Source: Paenisporosarcina sp. FSL H8-0542
Lineage (GTDB): Bacteria > Bacillota > Bacilli > Bacillales_A > Planococcaceae
Direction of reading: 5' to 3'
DNA: 64,000 bases
Assembly (NCBI RefSeq): GCF_038632915.1
Contig: NZ_CP152050.1
Span: 3,007,001 to 3,071,000, forward strand
Below the pieces are notes generated by a model. It saw only the letters and a program-made list of their open reading frames with translations. It did not search any database and had not been told where the DNA came from. This document shows positions 35,511 through 44,147 of this stretch, one piece after another; the first letter of the stretch is position 1, and every line of letters starts with the position of its first letter. The position numbers and the translations under genes are program-made.

Positions 35511-35724
35511 TTACTCACCTCTTTATCTACAAGTCTACTTTTCATCTTACTATTGTTCAAGGTGAATTCAATGAAAAACTTGCGAACATTTCATTTCCAC
35601 CTCCAATAAATCTCCTTGAATTTTCCTTTATTTTTCAGAATAAAACATTATTTATTTTAATGACTTGATGCCAAGACTTCTCTATAATAGGAGTTATTAG
35701 TATACAAACAAGGAGTCCTGCGAA

Positions 35725-37734
35725 ATGAAAGGTATGCAACAAGTATTGGAAAATGGTAGCAGTATATTGGACCATGTTCCTTTTCCGATGATACTGACTG
35801 CGAGTGACGCAACGGTACTTTGGTGGAGCAAAGAAGCTGAGAGAACATTTGGTTTTACTGCGGACGAAATCGTTGGAAAATTCTATCCTTTTTTCGAAGA
35901 AAACCGTTCAGCCATACATAAATCAACGTGGAGTCAAGTGGTTCAAAGTGAGAACCCAATTCGTTTTGAAAATTTCATTATTCATTCAAAACATGGCAAA
36001 GCTGTTCATGTTTCGGCTGTTTTAAATTCAATGACAATCGATAATGAACAATGCGTCATGTTCTTATTTGAAGTTAATAATGTTCCAACAATGGATCAAA
36101 CATCAAGTACACAAGAATTAGCTAGCTTTAAAATGGGAATCGATGAAACCTTTATGCTCACTTATTTGGACCCAGATGGGCTAATTACATATGCAAATAC
36201 ATTGTTTTTGAAAACAAGTAAATGGACGCCAAAACGTATTATTGGTAAGTCATTTTGGCAGCTTTTCCCCGAAGAGTCAGCTGAGAAATCGGTCAACCCA
36301 ATATGGTACACCCTGAATAGCAACCGCGTTTGGCAAGGGTCTGTTGAAAAACTGACTAAAGATGGAGAAACATACTGGGTAGATATGACGGCCATCCCTG
36401 TTTTGGCGACGAATGATGAGCCTATGTACTTTGCCATTTTGGAAAAAGATATCACGGATAAAAAACGCCTGCAATTGCATCTTGAGCAAATTGCTTATGT
36501 GGATTCAGAGACAGGATTAATGAATCGCCATCGTCTTGAAAATATCGTGTCCGGACTTATTGCAGAAGAACGTCACTTTTCTTTCATCTTTTTAGATATC
36601 GATAAGTTTTACACATTGAGAGACATGCACGATGAAGAGTCTGAAACCACTCTATTACTGGAATTTGCAAAACGCCTGAAAATGTATTTCCAGGATAGTG
36701 ATATCGCACGCGTGGGTGAAGATGAATTTGTAGTGTTGACGCCTTTGAGTGATTGGTTTATTCAAGGTTTCTTAAGTTACTTGAAGCAGCATCCGATTTA
36801 CATTCGCAACAAAGCTATCCCGATTTCAATCAGTGGCGGGATTACGAGATACCCAGAAGATCAATCAACATTTTTACATATGATGAGGGCGTCTAGTGCG
36901 ACCATCCATAAGGTGAAGCAAGAAGGCGGAGGAAATATCGTCAGCCTTTCAAAAGCCAATCATGTCGCGTTAAGCCGAAAGGCCATGATTGAAAAACGTT
37001 TGATTGAGGCGTTGCACCATAAAGATTTAACTGTTATGTATCAACCACAAGTTGATTTAAAGACTGGCAGGATTGATGCAGTGGAAGCACTGGTTCGTTG
37101 GGAAGACGCTGTACTTGGAACCGTTACACCGAACGATCTCATTCCAGTTGCAGAAGAGACAGGCATGATTCATGATATTGGGAGCTTTATGTTGGAGAAG
37201 GCATGCGAGCAAGCCGCACTTTGGGCAAAAAACGGCAAGCCGATGAAAGTGAGTGTAAACTCTTCCATTCGCGAATTCCGTGATAAAAACATGGTAAAGC
37301 AAGTTAGACAGACATTAGAGAAATTTGGCTGTCCTGCTCATCTACTGCAAATTGAGATTACTGAGAAGTTTGCACTGGAAGCGGAATCGGAACAATCCAT
37401 CATTCGCCAAATGCATCAGCTTCAAAGTGAGGGCATCAGGTTTGTTCTCGATGATTTCGGGACAGGCTATGCGTCTTTCCGTTATATGCAGATGCTACCG
37501 ATTACCGAACTTAAAATCGATCAATCATTTATCGCGTCCATTACGAAACAAGAGAAATTGCAAAAACTAGTACACGGCATGATTCAGTTTGGAAAATCAA
37601 TGGAGATACGCGTCTTGGCTGAAGGTGTTGAGACAAAAGAACAACAGGATTTATTGACAAAACTCGGCTGTGACGCCATTCAAGGTTTCTATATCAGTCA
37701 TCCTGTATCTGCTGGCGAAATTGAAAATTTATAA
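35725..37734 (+). CDS. PAS-PAS-GGDEF-EAL c-di-GMP phosphodiesterase
   Basis: A 669-residue soluble signalling protein: two PAS domains (about residues 10-115 and 135-250), a GGDEF domain (about 260-405) and an EAL domain (about 420-665). The GGDEF motif reads GEDEF, so cyclase activity is doubtful. The EAL domain keeps its catalytic set: EALVRW, the Asn of SVNSSI, ITEKF, LDDFGTGYASF, LKIDQSFI and LAEGVE. The expected output is hydrolysis of c-di-GMP, tuned by PAS ligands and perhaps GTP. AAGGAG precedes the ATG, and TATAAT lies at 35683-35688. Confidence 0.92.
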   Translation: MKGMQQVLENGSSILDHVPFPMILTASDATVLWWSKEAERTFGFTADEIVGKFYPFFEENRSAIHKSTWSQVVQSENPIRFENFIIHSKHGKAVHVSAVLNSMTIDNEQCVMFLFEVNNVPTMDQTSSTQELASFKMGIDETFMLTYLDPDGLITYANTLFLKTSKWTPKRIIGKSFWQLFPEESAEKSVNPIWYTLNSNRVWQGSVEKLTKDGETYWVDMTAIPVLATNDEPMYFAILEKDITDKKRLQLHLEQIAYVDSETGLMNRHRLENIVSGLIAEERHFSFIFLDIDKFYTLRDMHDEESETTLLLEFAKRLKMYFQDSDIARVGEDEFVVLTPLSDWFIQGFLSYLKQHPIYIRNKAIPISISGGITRYPEDQSTFLHMMRASSATIHKVKQEGGGNIVSLSKANHVALSRKAMIEKRLIEALHHKDLTVMYQPQVDLKTGRIDAVEALVRWEDAVLGTVTPNDLIPVAEETGMIHDIGSFMLEKACEQAALWAKNGKPMKVSVNSSIREFRDKNMVKQVRQTLEKFGCPAHLLQIEITEKFALEAESEQSIIRQMHQLQSEGIRFVLDDFGTGYASFRYMQMLPITELKIDQSFIASITKQEKLQKLVHGMIQFGKSMEIRVLAEGVETKEQQDLLTKLGCDAIQGFYISHPVSAGEIENL

Positions 37735-37783
37735 AATAAATGCGCAAAGTGCCTGTTTAGCTTGACACCTTGCTCAGACATAA

Positions 37784-37823
37784 AAAAGACGGTTTCTCAA
37801 ACATTCTGAGAAGCCGCCTTTTT
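37784..37823. terminator. Bidirectional terminator holding the ThrE_2 stop codon
   Basis: AAGACGGTTTCTCA/TGAGAAGCCGCCTT with A/T runs at both sides. The TGA of the minus-strand gene (37797-37799) lies inside the stem. Confidence 0.75.
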
Positions 37824-38255
37824 TCTACTTAAATACCTAAATATCAACTGCATCAAAACTTCAGCAAACACCAAACCCATTGCGATCGCACCTGATGTCA
37901 TAAATGCTTTGGAAGCGTAAGAGATGGCGGTTAAATAGTCATTTTCCACAATGTTGCGCATCGCATTGTATGCAAGTCCTCCGGGAACGAGTAAAATGAT
38001 GCCCGGTACACTGAAAATGATCATCGGCATACGGAAACGTTTAGATAAAATATGTGATGCCAGCGCTACGATAAAAGCTCCTGCAAAGGATGCTTGAATT
38101 GCATCACCTGAAACCATTGTAAAACCACTGTAAATTACCCAACCGCACATCCCTACTAAGCCGGCTGCAACTAGTTTTTTTCTAGGGGCATTAAATATAA
38201 TGGCAAATGACATTGCGATAATAAAACTTAACACCGCTTTTACAATCCAAATCAT
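37797..38255 (-). CDS. ThrE_2-type (YjjB-like) membrane subunit
   Basis: A 152-residue protein with five hydrophobic helices, matching the C-terminal half (DUF3815, YjjB) of threonine/serine exporters. Together with the upstream DUF1212 gene it forms a split ThrE-type transporter, associated in enteric bacteria with amino-acid or succinate export. The frame is open to 38297, but AGGAGGGG lies before the ATG at 38255, giving MIWIVKAVLSF as the N-terminus and a 10-bp gap to the partner. Confidence 0.82.
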   Translation of the reverse strand: MIWIVKAVLSFIIAMSFAIIFNAPRKKLVAAGLVGMCGWVIYSGFTMVSGDAIQASFAGAFIVALASHILSKRFRMPMIIFSVPGIILLVPGGLAYNAMRNIVENDYLTAISYASKAFMTSGAIAMGLVFAEVLMQLIFRYLSRKKAASQNV

Positions 38256-38265
38256 GACACCCCTC

Positions 38266-39012
38266 CTAAAATGATAGTACGAGTGCAACGCCTGCACCGA
38301 TTGCGAATGCTGTCAACAATGCTTCTGCACCTTTTGATACCCCGGAAACAAAATGCCCGGCCATAAGATCGCGTACTGCATTTGTAATGAGCAATCCTGG
38401 TACCAATGGCATGACACCACTGATAATGATAGTGTTCAAGTCTTCCCCAACTTGCAGCAGAACCGCTAAAAAAGCCAGGGTTCCAACGATTGAGGCAGCA
38501 ATGAATTCCGCGAAAAACTTAACACGGGTCAATTCATGTATTAATGTGACCACAACGAACCCCATTCCACCTGCAATGGTCGCTGCCGGAACATCTTTCA
38601 CGACACCATCGAACAGGATAAGAAAACACCCGCTAGCAACTGCAGCTGCTATAAACTGTAATAGAAAAGGGAACATTAAGTTGGCACTGGCAACTCGTTG
38701 TAGTTCTTCATATGCTTCTTCGATAGTCAGTTCAGTGGTGGCCAGTTTTCTTGATACTTGATTCACAAGTGCTATTTTCTCTAAATCTGTCACCCTGTCC
38801 CGAATGGTCATCAACCGTGTCGAGCCATCTTTTCCAAGCGAAAACATGATTCCTGTTGGTGTGACGAAGCTTTGGGTCCCTATCAGACCTTGTGAAATCG
38901 CCATACGGGTCATTGTATCTTCAACCCGATACGTTTCCGCACCACTCTCAATCATTAGTCGACCCGCAAGCAGGCAACAATCTATTGCCAAATCATTCTT
39001 CTCATTTAGCAC
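38266..39012 (-). CDS. ThrE_1-type (DUF1212, YjjP-like) membrane subunit
   Basis: About 248 residues: a soluble N-terminal domain with the family motif LLAGRLMIESGAETYRVEDTM and FVTPTGIMFS, then about five membrane helices ending in an AEALLTAFAIGAGVAL segment. It is the partner of the downstream ThrE_2 gene. The start is unsure: AAAGGAG is followed by a GTG at 39012 after about 11 nt, and an earlier in-frame GTG exists at 39033. The substrate of the pair in Bacillales is unknown. Confidence 0.8.
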   Translation of the reverse strand: MLNEKNDLAIDCCLLAGRLMIESGAETYRVEDTMTRMAISQGLIGTQSFVTPTGIMFSLGKDGSTRLMTIRDRVTDLEKIALVNQVSRKLATTELTIEEAYEELQRVASANLMFPFLLQFIAAAVASGCFLILFDGVVKDVPAATIAGGMGFVVVTLIHELTRVKFFAEFIAASIVGTLAFLAVLLQVGEDLNTIIISGVMPLVPGLLITNAVRDLMAGHFVSGVSKGAEALLTAFAIGAGVALVLSF

Positions 39013-39246
39013 GTCTTTGCCCACTCCTTTCACTTATCACCTTTGCACAATCTTAACGAAATGTGCAGTAAAAAACAAATATTGTTGGTACTTTACATGA
39101 ATCTATTGCTCATACCGAGTACAATGATATAAACGTGAGTAGCCATCCATTACATATTCACTTTTCCGGTTCTATAAACTATTCATTTCGTATATACGAC
39201 AGTACAATACCTATAAGTAAATTCTTTTCATAAAGGGGGAAATTTC

Positions 39247-41019
39247 ATGCAAGGTTCAATCGATACACTCAAAAAAATCATCGCGGTATCCCAACAAAAA
39301 CAGCCTGCTGATTTCATTTTGCGCAATGCGCGTGTAGCGGATGTATTTTCACTTGTTTGGGCGAACGCAGATATCGTTGTCTCGGATGGCTTTATTGTCG
39401 CAATTGATTCTACTCGCTCATTTGAAGCAATTGAAGAAATGGATGCAGGGGGACGCTATGTCGTACCCGGCTTGATTGACGGACATATCCATATTGAATC
39501 GTCGATGCTCACCCCATCTGCTTTTGGTGATGTTTTATTGCCCCACGGCGTAACGACTGTTGTGACCGATCCACATGAAATTGCAAATGTTGCAGGAGTT
39601 GAGGGCATCCAATTCATGCTGAAAGATGCAGAAAAAAGCCCAATGGATATTTTTGTCATGCTCCCTTCGAGTGTACCCTCCACATCCTTTGAACATGCAG
39701 GTGCAAGACTGGAAGCAGAAGATTTACAACCGCTTCTCTCCCACCCTTCCGTACTCGGACTTGCAGAAGTAATGGATTATCCAGCGGTTTTGAGCGGAGA
39801 CGAAGGAATGCTTTCAAAGCTCCTGATGACCAAGGAAGCGGGTCTTCGAATTGATGGGCACGGAGCGGGATTGCAACGCGAACAGATTCGAGGATATCGC
39901 GCAGCCGGCATTCAGACAGACCATGAATGTGTGACAGCGGATGAAGCACGTGACCGCATTACCCAAGGCATGTATGTGTTAATACGTGAAGGCTCTGCTG
40001 CGAAGAATCTACATGATTTGCTTCCTGCGGTAACACCTCACAATGCAAGAAGATTTTTATTTTGTACAGACGACAAACACCTGGATGAACTGGTGGACGA
40101 AGGCAGCATCGATCATGCTATACGTCTCTCCATTAAAGCTGGAATGGAACCTCTTCAAGCGATTCAATTGGCCACGCTGAATGCTGCGGAATGTTATGGT
40201 TTGTCTCAAAAAGGAGCATTGGCAGCGGGCTTCGAAGCAGATTTTCTATTGCTCGATCATCTTGAACTTTTCAAAGTAGCTGCTGTATTCAAGAAAGGAG
40301 TCAAGGTGGCGGAGCATGGCCGCATGATAAACGCTACTGAAACTCAAACGGATTGTACCGTTCGAATTCGCCATTCCGTTCATTTGCCTACTTTGACGGT
40401 CGAAAATTTGGCTATCCCGCTCCCGCAAGGTGCCAAAGCGAATATTATGGAAATCATACCAGACCAGATTGTTACCAATAAAGTGGTTGAAAAAGTTGAA
40501 ATTATAAATGGCGCATTCGTGCAAAACATGGAACGGGATCAATTGAAACTGGCTGTAATTGAACGGCATCATCAATTACACACCATTGGATTGGGCATTG
40601 TGAAGGGCTTCGGCCTAAAAAAAGGAGCAGTCGCGACCACCATTGCTCACGATTCCCACAATGCGATTGTTCTGGGTACGAATGATGAAGACATGATTGC
40701 GGCTGTACAGGCGTTGCAGGATATGCAGGGTGGATTGGTCGTTGTCCATGATGGTCAAATCATGGCTTCGCTTGCATTGCCTATAGCCGGATTGATGACG
40801 AAAGTTCCTCTCGAGGAAGCAGTACAATCACTGGCAAACTTGCATGAAGCAATCCATACCATTCATCCGAAGCTCGATTTTCATTTATTTTTGACCTTAT
40901 CATTTCTAAGTTTGCCAGTCATTCCATCACTTAAATTAACTGATACGGGATTATTCGATGTCACCACATTCCAGCATATCGGAATTGACGCGAATACGAA
41001 CGAAAAAGCAGACCACTAA
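39247..41019 (+). CDS. ade: Adenine deaminase
   Basis: A 590-residue amidohydrolase that converts adenine to hypoxanthine in purine salvage. Features include VPGLIDGHIHIESSML (metal-binding HxH), TTVVTDPHEIANV, LGLAEVMDYPAV, IDGHGAG, and a C-terminal adenine-deaminase domain with IGLGIVKGFGLKKGAVATTIAHDSHN. Length fits the Bacillus AdeC type. AAAGGGGGAA precedes the ATG. No purine riboswitch was found in the 200-bp leader. Confidence 0.94.
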   Translation: MQGSIDTLKKIIAVSQQKQPADFILRNARVADVFSLVWANADIVVSDGFIVAIDSTRSFEAIEEMDAGGRYVVPGLIDGHIHIESSMLTPSAFGDVLLPHGVTTVVTDPHEIANVAGVEGIQFMLKDAEKSPMDIFVMLPSSVPSTSFEHAGARLEAEDLQPLLSHPSVLGLAEVMDYPAVLSGDEGMLSKLLMTKEAGLRIDGHGAGLQREQIRGYRAAGIQTDHECVTADEARDRITQGMYVLIREGSAAKNLHDLLPAVTPHNARRFLFCTDDKHLDELVDEGSIDHAIRLSIKAGMEPLQAIQLATLNAAECYGLSQKGALAAGFEADFLLLDHLELFKVAAVFKKGVKVAEHGRMINATETQTDCTVRIRHSVHLPTLTVENLAIPLPQGAKANIMEIIPDQIVTNKVVEKVEIINGAFVQNMERDQLKLAVIERHHQLHTIGLGIVKGFGLKKGAVATTIAHDSHNAIVLGTNDEDMIAAVQALQDMQGGLVVVHDGQIMASLALPIAGLMTKVPLEEAVQSLANLHEAIHTIHPKLDFHLFLTLSFLSLPVIPSLKLTDTGLFDVTTFQHIGIDANTNEKADH

Positions 41020-41042
41020 GCGAATCGCGTTAGTGGCCTGCC
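41003..41042. terminator. Terminator between adenine deaminase and beta-propeller genes
   Basis: GCAGACCACTAAGCG pairs with CGCGTTAGTGGCCTGC. On the minus strand it is followed by TTTTTCG. The stop codon of the deaminase gene (41017-41019) is part of the stem. Confidence 0.75.
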
Positions 41043-41048
41043 TTGTTA

Positions 41049-43223
41049 TTAATATGTGACTACACCAATCTCTTTAAACGTATTTAAATCATAACTCTTC
41101 GTTTCTTTCATTGAAATAGTATAAAGTGTATCTCCAGCATAAACCATCCGTTGAACGAGCTGCTCCCAATCTTCGTTTTGTTGCTTGGATGATTTAATCA
41201 TGTTGGCCACTTGCTTGATTCCTTCTTCAGCCGTTATTTCATACATCATTGCACCTTCGCCTGCATACTGATCGTATCCATCCTTATTAGTACCCTGATA
41301 CAACGTCACAGGAAAACCGTATAAACCTTTGCCTCGGTGCTGGAATAATGCCTTGTGATCGTATTGCAATGGGCTGTAAGTGCCTTGACCACCCAAAATT
41401 TCTACGTCTTTTTCTTTCGGATTAGCAAAATCTGTTACGTCAAATAATGAGATTTTCATGCCCCCAGTAATGGTTCGAGGTTGGCTGCCATTTTCGCCTG
41501 GAATCGTTTTTGTATCGTAACCGAAACCGATTAGATGGTTTTCGTCCAATGGGTGCAAGTAATTACTGAAACCTGGAATTTTCAACTCCCCTAGTACTTT
41601 TGGCGCTGATGGATTTGAGACATCCATCACAAACAGCGGATCAGTTTCTTTAAACGTCACCATATACGCTTTGTCTCCCATAAAACGAGCTGAGTAAATG
41701 CGTTCCCCTTTCGCAAGTCCTTCGATGGAACCCACTTTTTTCATACCGGCATCTAGAATATATAGATTGTTCTCAGAAAGCTCATCCGTATTCCACGCAA
41801 AGCCTTTCGTAGTTACGACACGGAAATAACCTTCATGCTCATCCATCGAAAACTGATTTAGGAGCATGCCCGTCACTTCTCCAGATGATACAAATTCAAC
41901 TTTAGTTCCATCTAAATTGAACTTGAATATTTCCGTATTGGTTTCCTGGGGATTCCAAATTCGATCAATGGCATTATTGTTATCATCATTCTTTGAAGGT
42001 ACATAGATAGGGGCAGTTAAATACAACGCCTCTTTAGACATATACATGGCATTGCTTCCGCCCAGATACCCTTTCGTTACAACTTGGGATTGCTCTGGAT
42101 TCTCAATATTCATAGCCGTAATGACGCTATACGTCCCCTCCAGTGTTCCCGGCAAGATGGATAAATCAGAAAGCGGCATGGATGATACTTTATCCTTTTT
42201 CTTACTGTCAAATGTGTAAGGACGCAACTCTACATCTTTTGCCCCTTCCATTGCCCAGAAGTTTGGCATCACATTGGTCACGAAATACAACATGTCTCCT
42301 GTCTTTCTAGCCCCGTTCAAGTATCCTTCCGCACCGATTTCCCGTATCAGTTTCGGATTCTTCGCATTTTTCACATCATAGAAACGTACATTTGTGGAAC
42401 TGTTAACAGGCATCATCATTTTACTGGAGACTTTTCCTGAGGTTTCCTCATAATCATATGGTACATGCCGATCTCCAAGCACAATCAATGTATTTTCATG
42501 TAAGAATAACTGTGTTGGATAGAATTCTGCGTCGAATGACAGTTCAGCCATTTTCTTCATGTTTGCAGGATTTTGAATATCCGTTACAATTACACGTCCA
42601 TTTAATATAGAGTAAGTAAATTTCCCGTCTGTCTTCACCATATCCGATTCATCTACGCCTTCCACTTGATTGTTCGTTTCCGAGTGGTCAGCTTCTCCTC
42701 CACTGCTTGATAGAGCAGATTTATTGCTTGAATCCATCGAGTTTTCGCTTTCAGCTGAATCTGCCCTTGAATCAGTGTACATCTGACTCATTTGTTTCTT
42801 TAACTTAGCGAAGTAATCTTTCAATTGCTTTTCCGATTTTACAGTTTGCAAATCTTTGTGAACAGTAAACGATAATTTACTGGTCGACATGGATTTGAAG
42901 AATCCGCCTTGAATAGCTTCCTTCTTGATGTGCAATATATACGAACCCGGTTTGATTCCGGTCACTTTAACTGAATGACCGTTTTGTGTAAGCTGCAATT
43001 TCGCATTCGTTTTCTTTCCTTGCTGATCAACCAAATATATCGTTCCATCCGATATGGCTGAAGCTTTTAACGGCTCCGAAAAATTCGCTTTCCATCCTTG
43101 CTCAGACAACGCAATCGATGAAGCACTGACTGTCACTTTATCAATATAAAACGCAAACGATAGGACTATTCCTGCAATCACTGCAGCGACCATGAGCCAA
43201 ACACTTCTTTTTTTCAATACCAT
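41049..43223 (-). CDS. Membrane-anchored beta-propeller protein
   Basis: A 724-residue exported protein with one N-terminal membrane anchor (about residues 8-27). An Ig-like SbsA-type domain (about 30-120) and a Ser/Asp/Glu-rich linker (about 150-190, ending NNQVEGVDESDMVKTDG) follow. The C-terminal part is a large beta-propeller with repeats such as VIVTDIQNPANMKK, VRFYDVKNAKNPK, LFVMDVSNPSAPK and ISLFDVTDFANPKEK. The VDEADxVKTDG-type segment is a hallmark of the bacterial beta-propeller family (PF09826 type). Function unknown; it likely binds a partner at the outer face of the membrane. Confidence 0.82.
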   Translation of the reverse strand: MVLKKRSVWLMVAAVIAGIVLSFAFYIDKVTVSASSIALSEQGWKANFSEPLKASAISDGTIYLVDQQGKKTNAKLQLTQNGHSVKVTGIKPGSYILHIKKEAIQGGFFKSMSTSKLSFTVHKDLQTVKSEKQLKDYFAKLKKQMSQMYTDSRADSAESENSMDSSNKSALSSSGGEADHSETNNQVEGVDESDMVKTDGKFTYSILNGRVIVTDIQNPANMKKMAELSFDAEFYPTQLFLHENTLIVLGDRHVPYDYEETSGKVSSKMMMPVNSSTNVRFYDVKNAKNPKLIREIGAEGYLNGARKTGDMLYFVTNVMPNFWAMEGAKDVELRPYTFDSKKKDKVSSMPLSDLSILPGTLEGTYSVITAMNIENPEQSQVVTKGYLGGSNAMYMSKEALYLTAPIYVPSKNDDNNNAIDRIWNPQETNTEIFKFNLDGTKVEFVSSGEVTGMLLNQFSMDEHEGYFRVVTTKGFAWNTDELSENNLYILDAGMKKVGSIEGLAKGERIYSARFMGDKAYMVTFKETDPLFVMDVSNPSAPKVLGELKIPGFSNYLHPLDENHLIGFGYDTKTIPGENGSQPRTITGGMKISLFDVTDFANPKEKDVEILGGQGTYSPLQYDHKALFQHRGKGLYGFPVTLYQGTNKDGYDQYAGEGAMMYEITAEEGIKQVANMIKSSKQQNEDWEQLVQRMVYAGDTLYTISMKETKSYDLNTFKEIGVVTY

Positions 43224-43410
43224 CTCTCCTCTTTTTTTAAGCTAGTTATTTCATTAGACCGATAAAGAGCAATTTGGTTTCAATTATTCTGAAAATAATT
43301 TATTTAATGAATTTCTTATTAAATCGCATAACGCAATTCTTGCAATTAGGACAAGGTAGATACTCGGCGGGGGTGAAGATTGTTTTTATTCTTATGAGGG
43401 CTGGGTGGGG

Positions 43411-43533
43411 GATTTATCGAGAATCCGTAGGGGGATATCGAGGATTCACGGATGGATATCTCCATTTCGGGGAAGGTTATCTGGATTTCGCAATCGGATA
43501 TCAAGTATTCGGCATCGCTTATCTAAAATTCAT
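43411..43533 (+). repeat. Degenerate tandem array, 21-bp period, TATC core
   Basis: Six units with TATC starting at 43415, 43436, 43457, 43478, 43499 and 43520, exactly 21 bp apart. Each is followed by an ATT-type core and usually TCG. Same motif, period and strand as the array at 7.7 kb, 36 kb away. Translated on the plus strand the units read GYLHFGE, GYLDFAI, GYQVFGI, AYLKF. Confidence 0.75.
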
Positions 43534-43565
43534 GTTTTCTAAACAATTTAATTGACCAGTAAGCG

Positions 43566-43602
43566 AAACAAAAACGGAACCGCTGAAGGCGATTCCGTTT
43601 CT
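43566..43602 (-). terminator. Terminator after the lipoprotein gene
   Basis: Minus-strand AAACGGAATCGC/GCGGTTCCGTTT stem with a CTTCA loop and a T-rich tail. Confidence 0.8.
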
Positions 43603-44118
43603 CTAGTCCACTTCTATTACAATAACTGTCTTTAACTTTACATTTTCTCCGGTCTGCTCGACTTCAAAATCAGTGGTTGCGGTGATTTCGTATTTACCCT
43701 TTGGGAAACCATCTTTGTTGAAATACTCTTTTATGAATTCATCCTTCGTTATTTCCCCGGACTTCGAAAAAGGAACTTCTAGCCACTCATCCTTTTTTAA
43801 AGTTGTGGAGCTTAATATAGTCTGAGAAACTCCGCCTATGTCTTTATTTTTGTTCAATTCCTTTACCGAGAATTCGATTGGCGAAAAACCACCATGCGAA
43901 ATCCTTACTTCATTATCCGGCCCAGTATATTTCAGCCGGGCAGTAATTGAATCTTTTTCATGTTCTTTGGACTGTTTGGCAATTGAAGTCAACTCCAATA
44001 TGAATGCATCCTCACTCGCTTTGCTTGATGCAGTAAGCTCAACTTTAGTGGCAGCTGAAGAACATCCAGTCAGTACGAAACAACAAGTTAGCAAAAACAA
44101 GACACATCCATATTTCAT
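43603..44118 (-). CDS. Putative lipoprotein of unknown function
   Basis: About 171 residues with a short lipoprotein signal peptide (KYGCVLFLLTCCFVLTGCSS, lipobox LTGC), so it is expected to be lipid-anchored outside the membrane. The mature part is rich in Lys, Glu and Thr with alternating hydrophobic residues, suggesting a beta-sandwich. KGKYEITATTDFEVEQ near the end resembles Ig-like or intracellular-proteinase-inhibitor-type folds, but no family is recognised. A GTG three codons upstream is an alternative start. It follows the ABC-F gene by about 30 bp on the same strand. Confidence 0.7.
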   Translation of the reverse strand: MKYGCVLFLLTCCFVLTGCSSAATKVELTASSKASEDAFILELTSIAKQSKEHEKDSITARLKYTGPDNEVRISHGGFSPIEFSVKELNKNKDIGGVSQTILSSTTLKKDEWLEVPFSKSGEITKDEFIKEYFNKDGFPKGKYEITATTDFEVEQTGENVKLKTVIVIEVD

Positions 44119-44147
44119 CTGACTCACTCTTTCCCTTCTCTTTTAAT

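Larger units (their letters stand above)
43224..43602. other. Gene-free stretch with 21-bp array and terminator
   Basis: Contains the upstream region of the beta-propeller gene, the 21-bp period array and the terminator of the lipoprotein gene. An open frame across the array has no ribosome binding site and reflects the 7-codon period. Confidence 0.6.

Noticed and set aside
38387-38761. 124-codon frame opposite the ThrE_1 gene
   Set aside because: Antisense to a clear membrane protein gene; no start signals.
39034-39246. Purine riboswitch before adenine deaminase
   Set aside because: The conserved purine-aptamer core could not be found in this leader.
43274-43555. 93-codon frame across the 21-bp array
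   Set aside because: No ribosome binding site; the apparent 7-residue repeats are a by-product of the 21-bp period.
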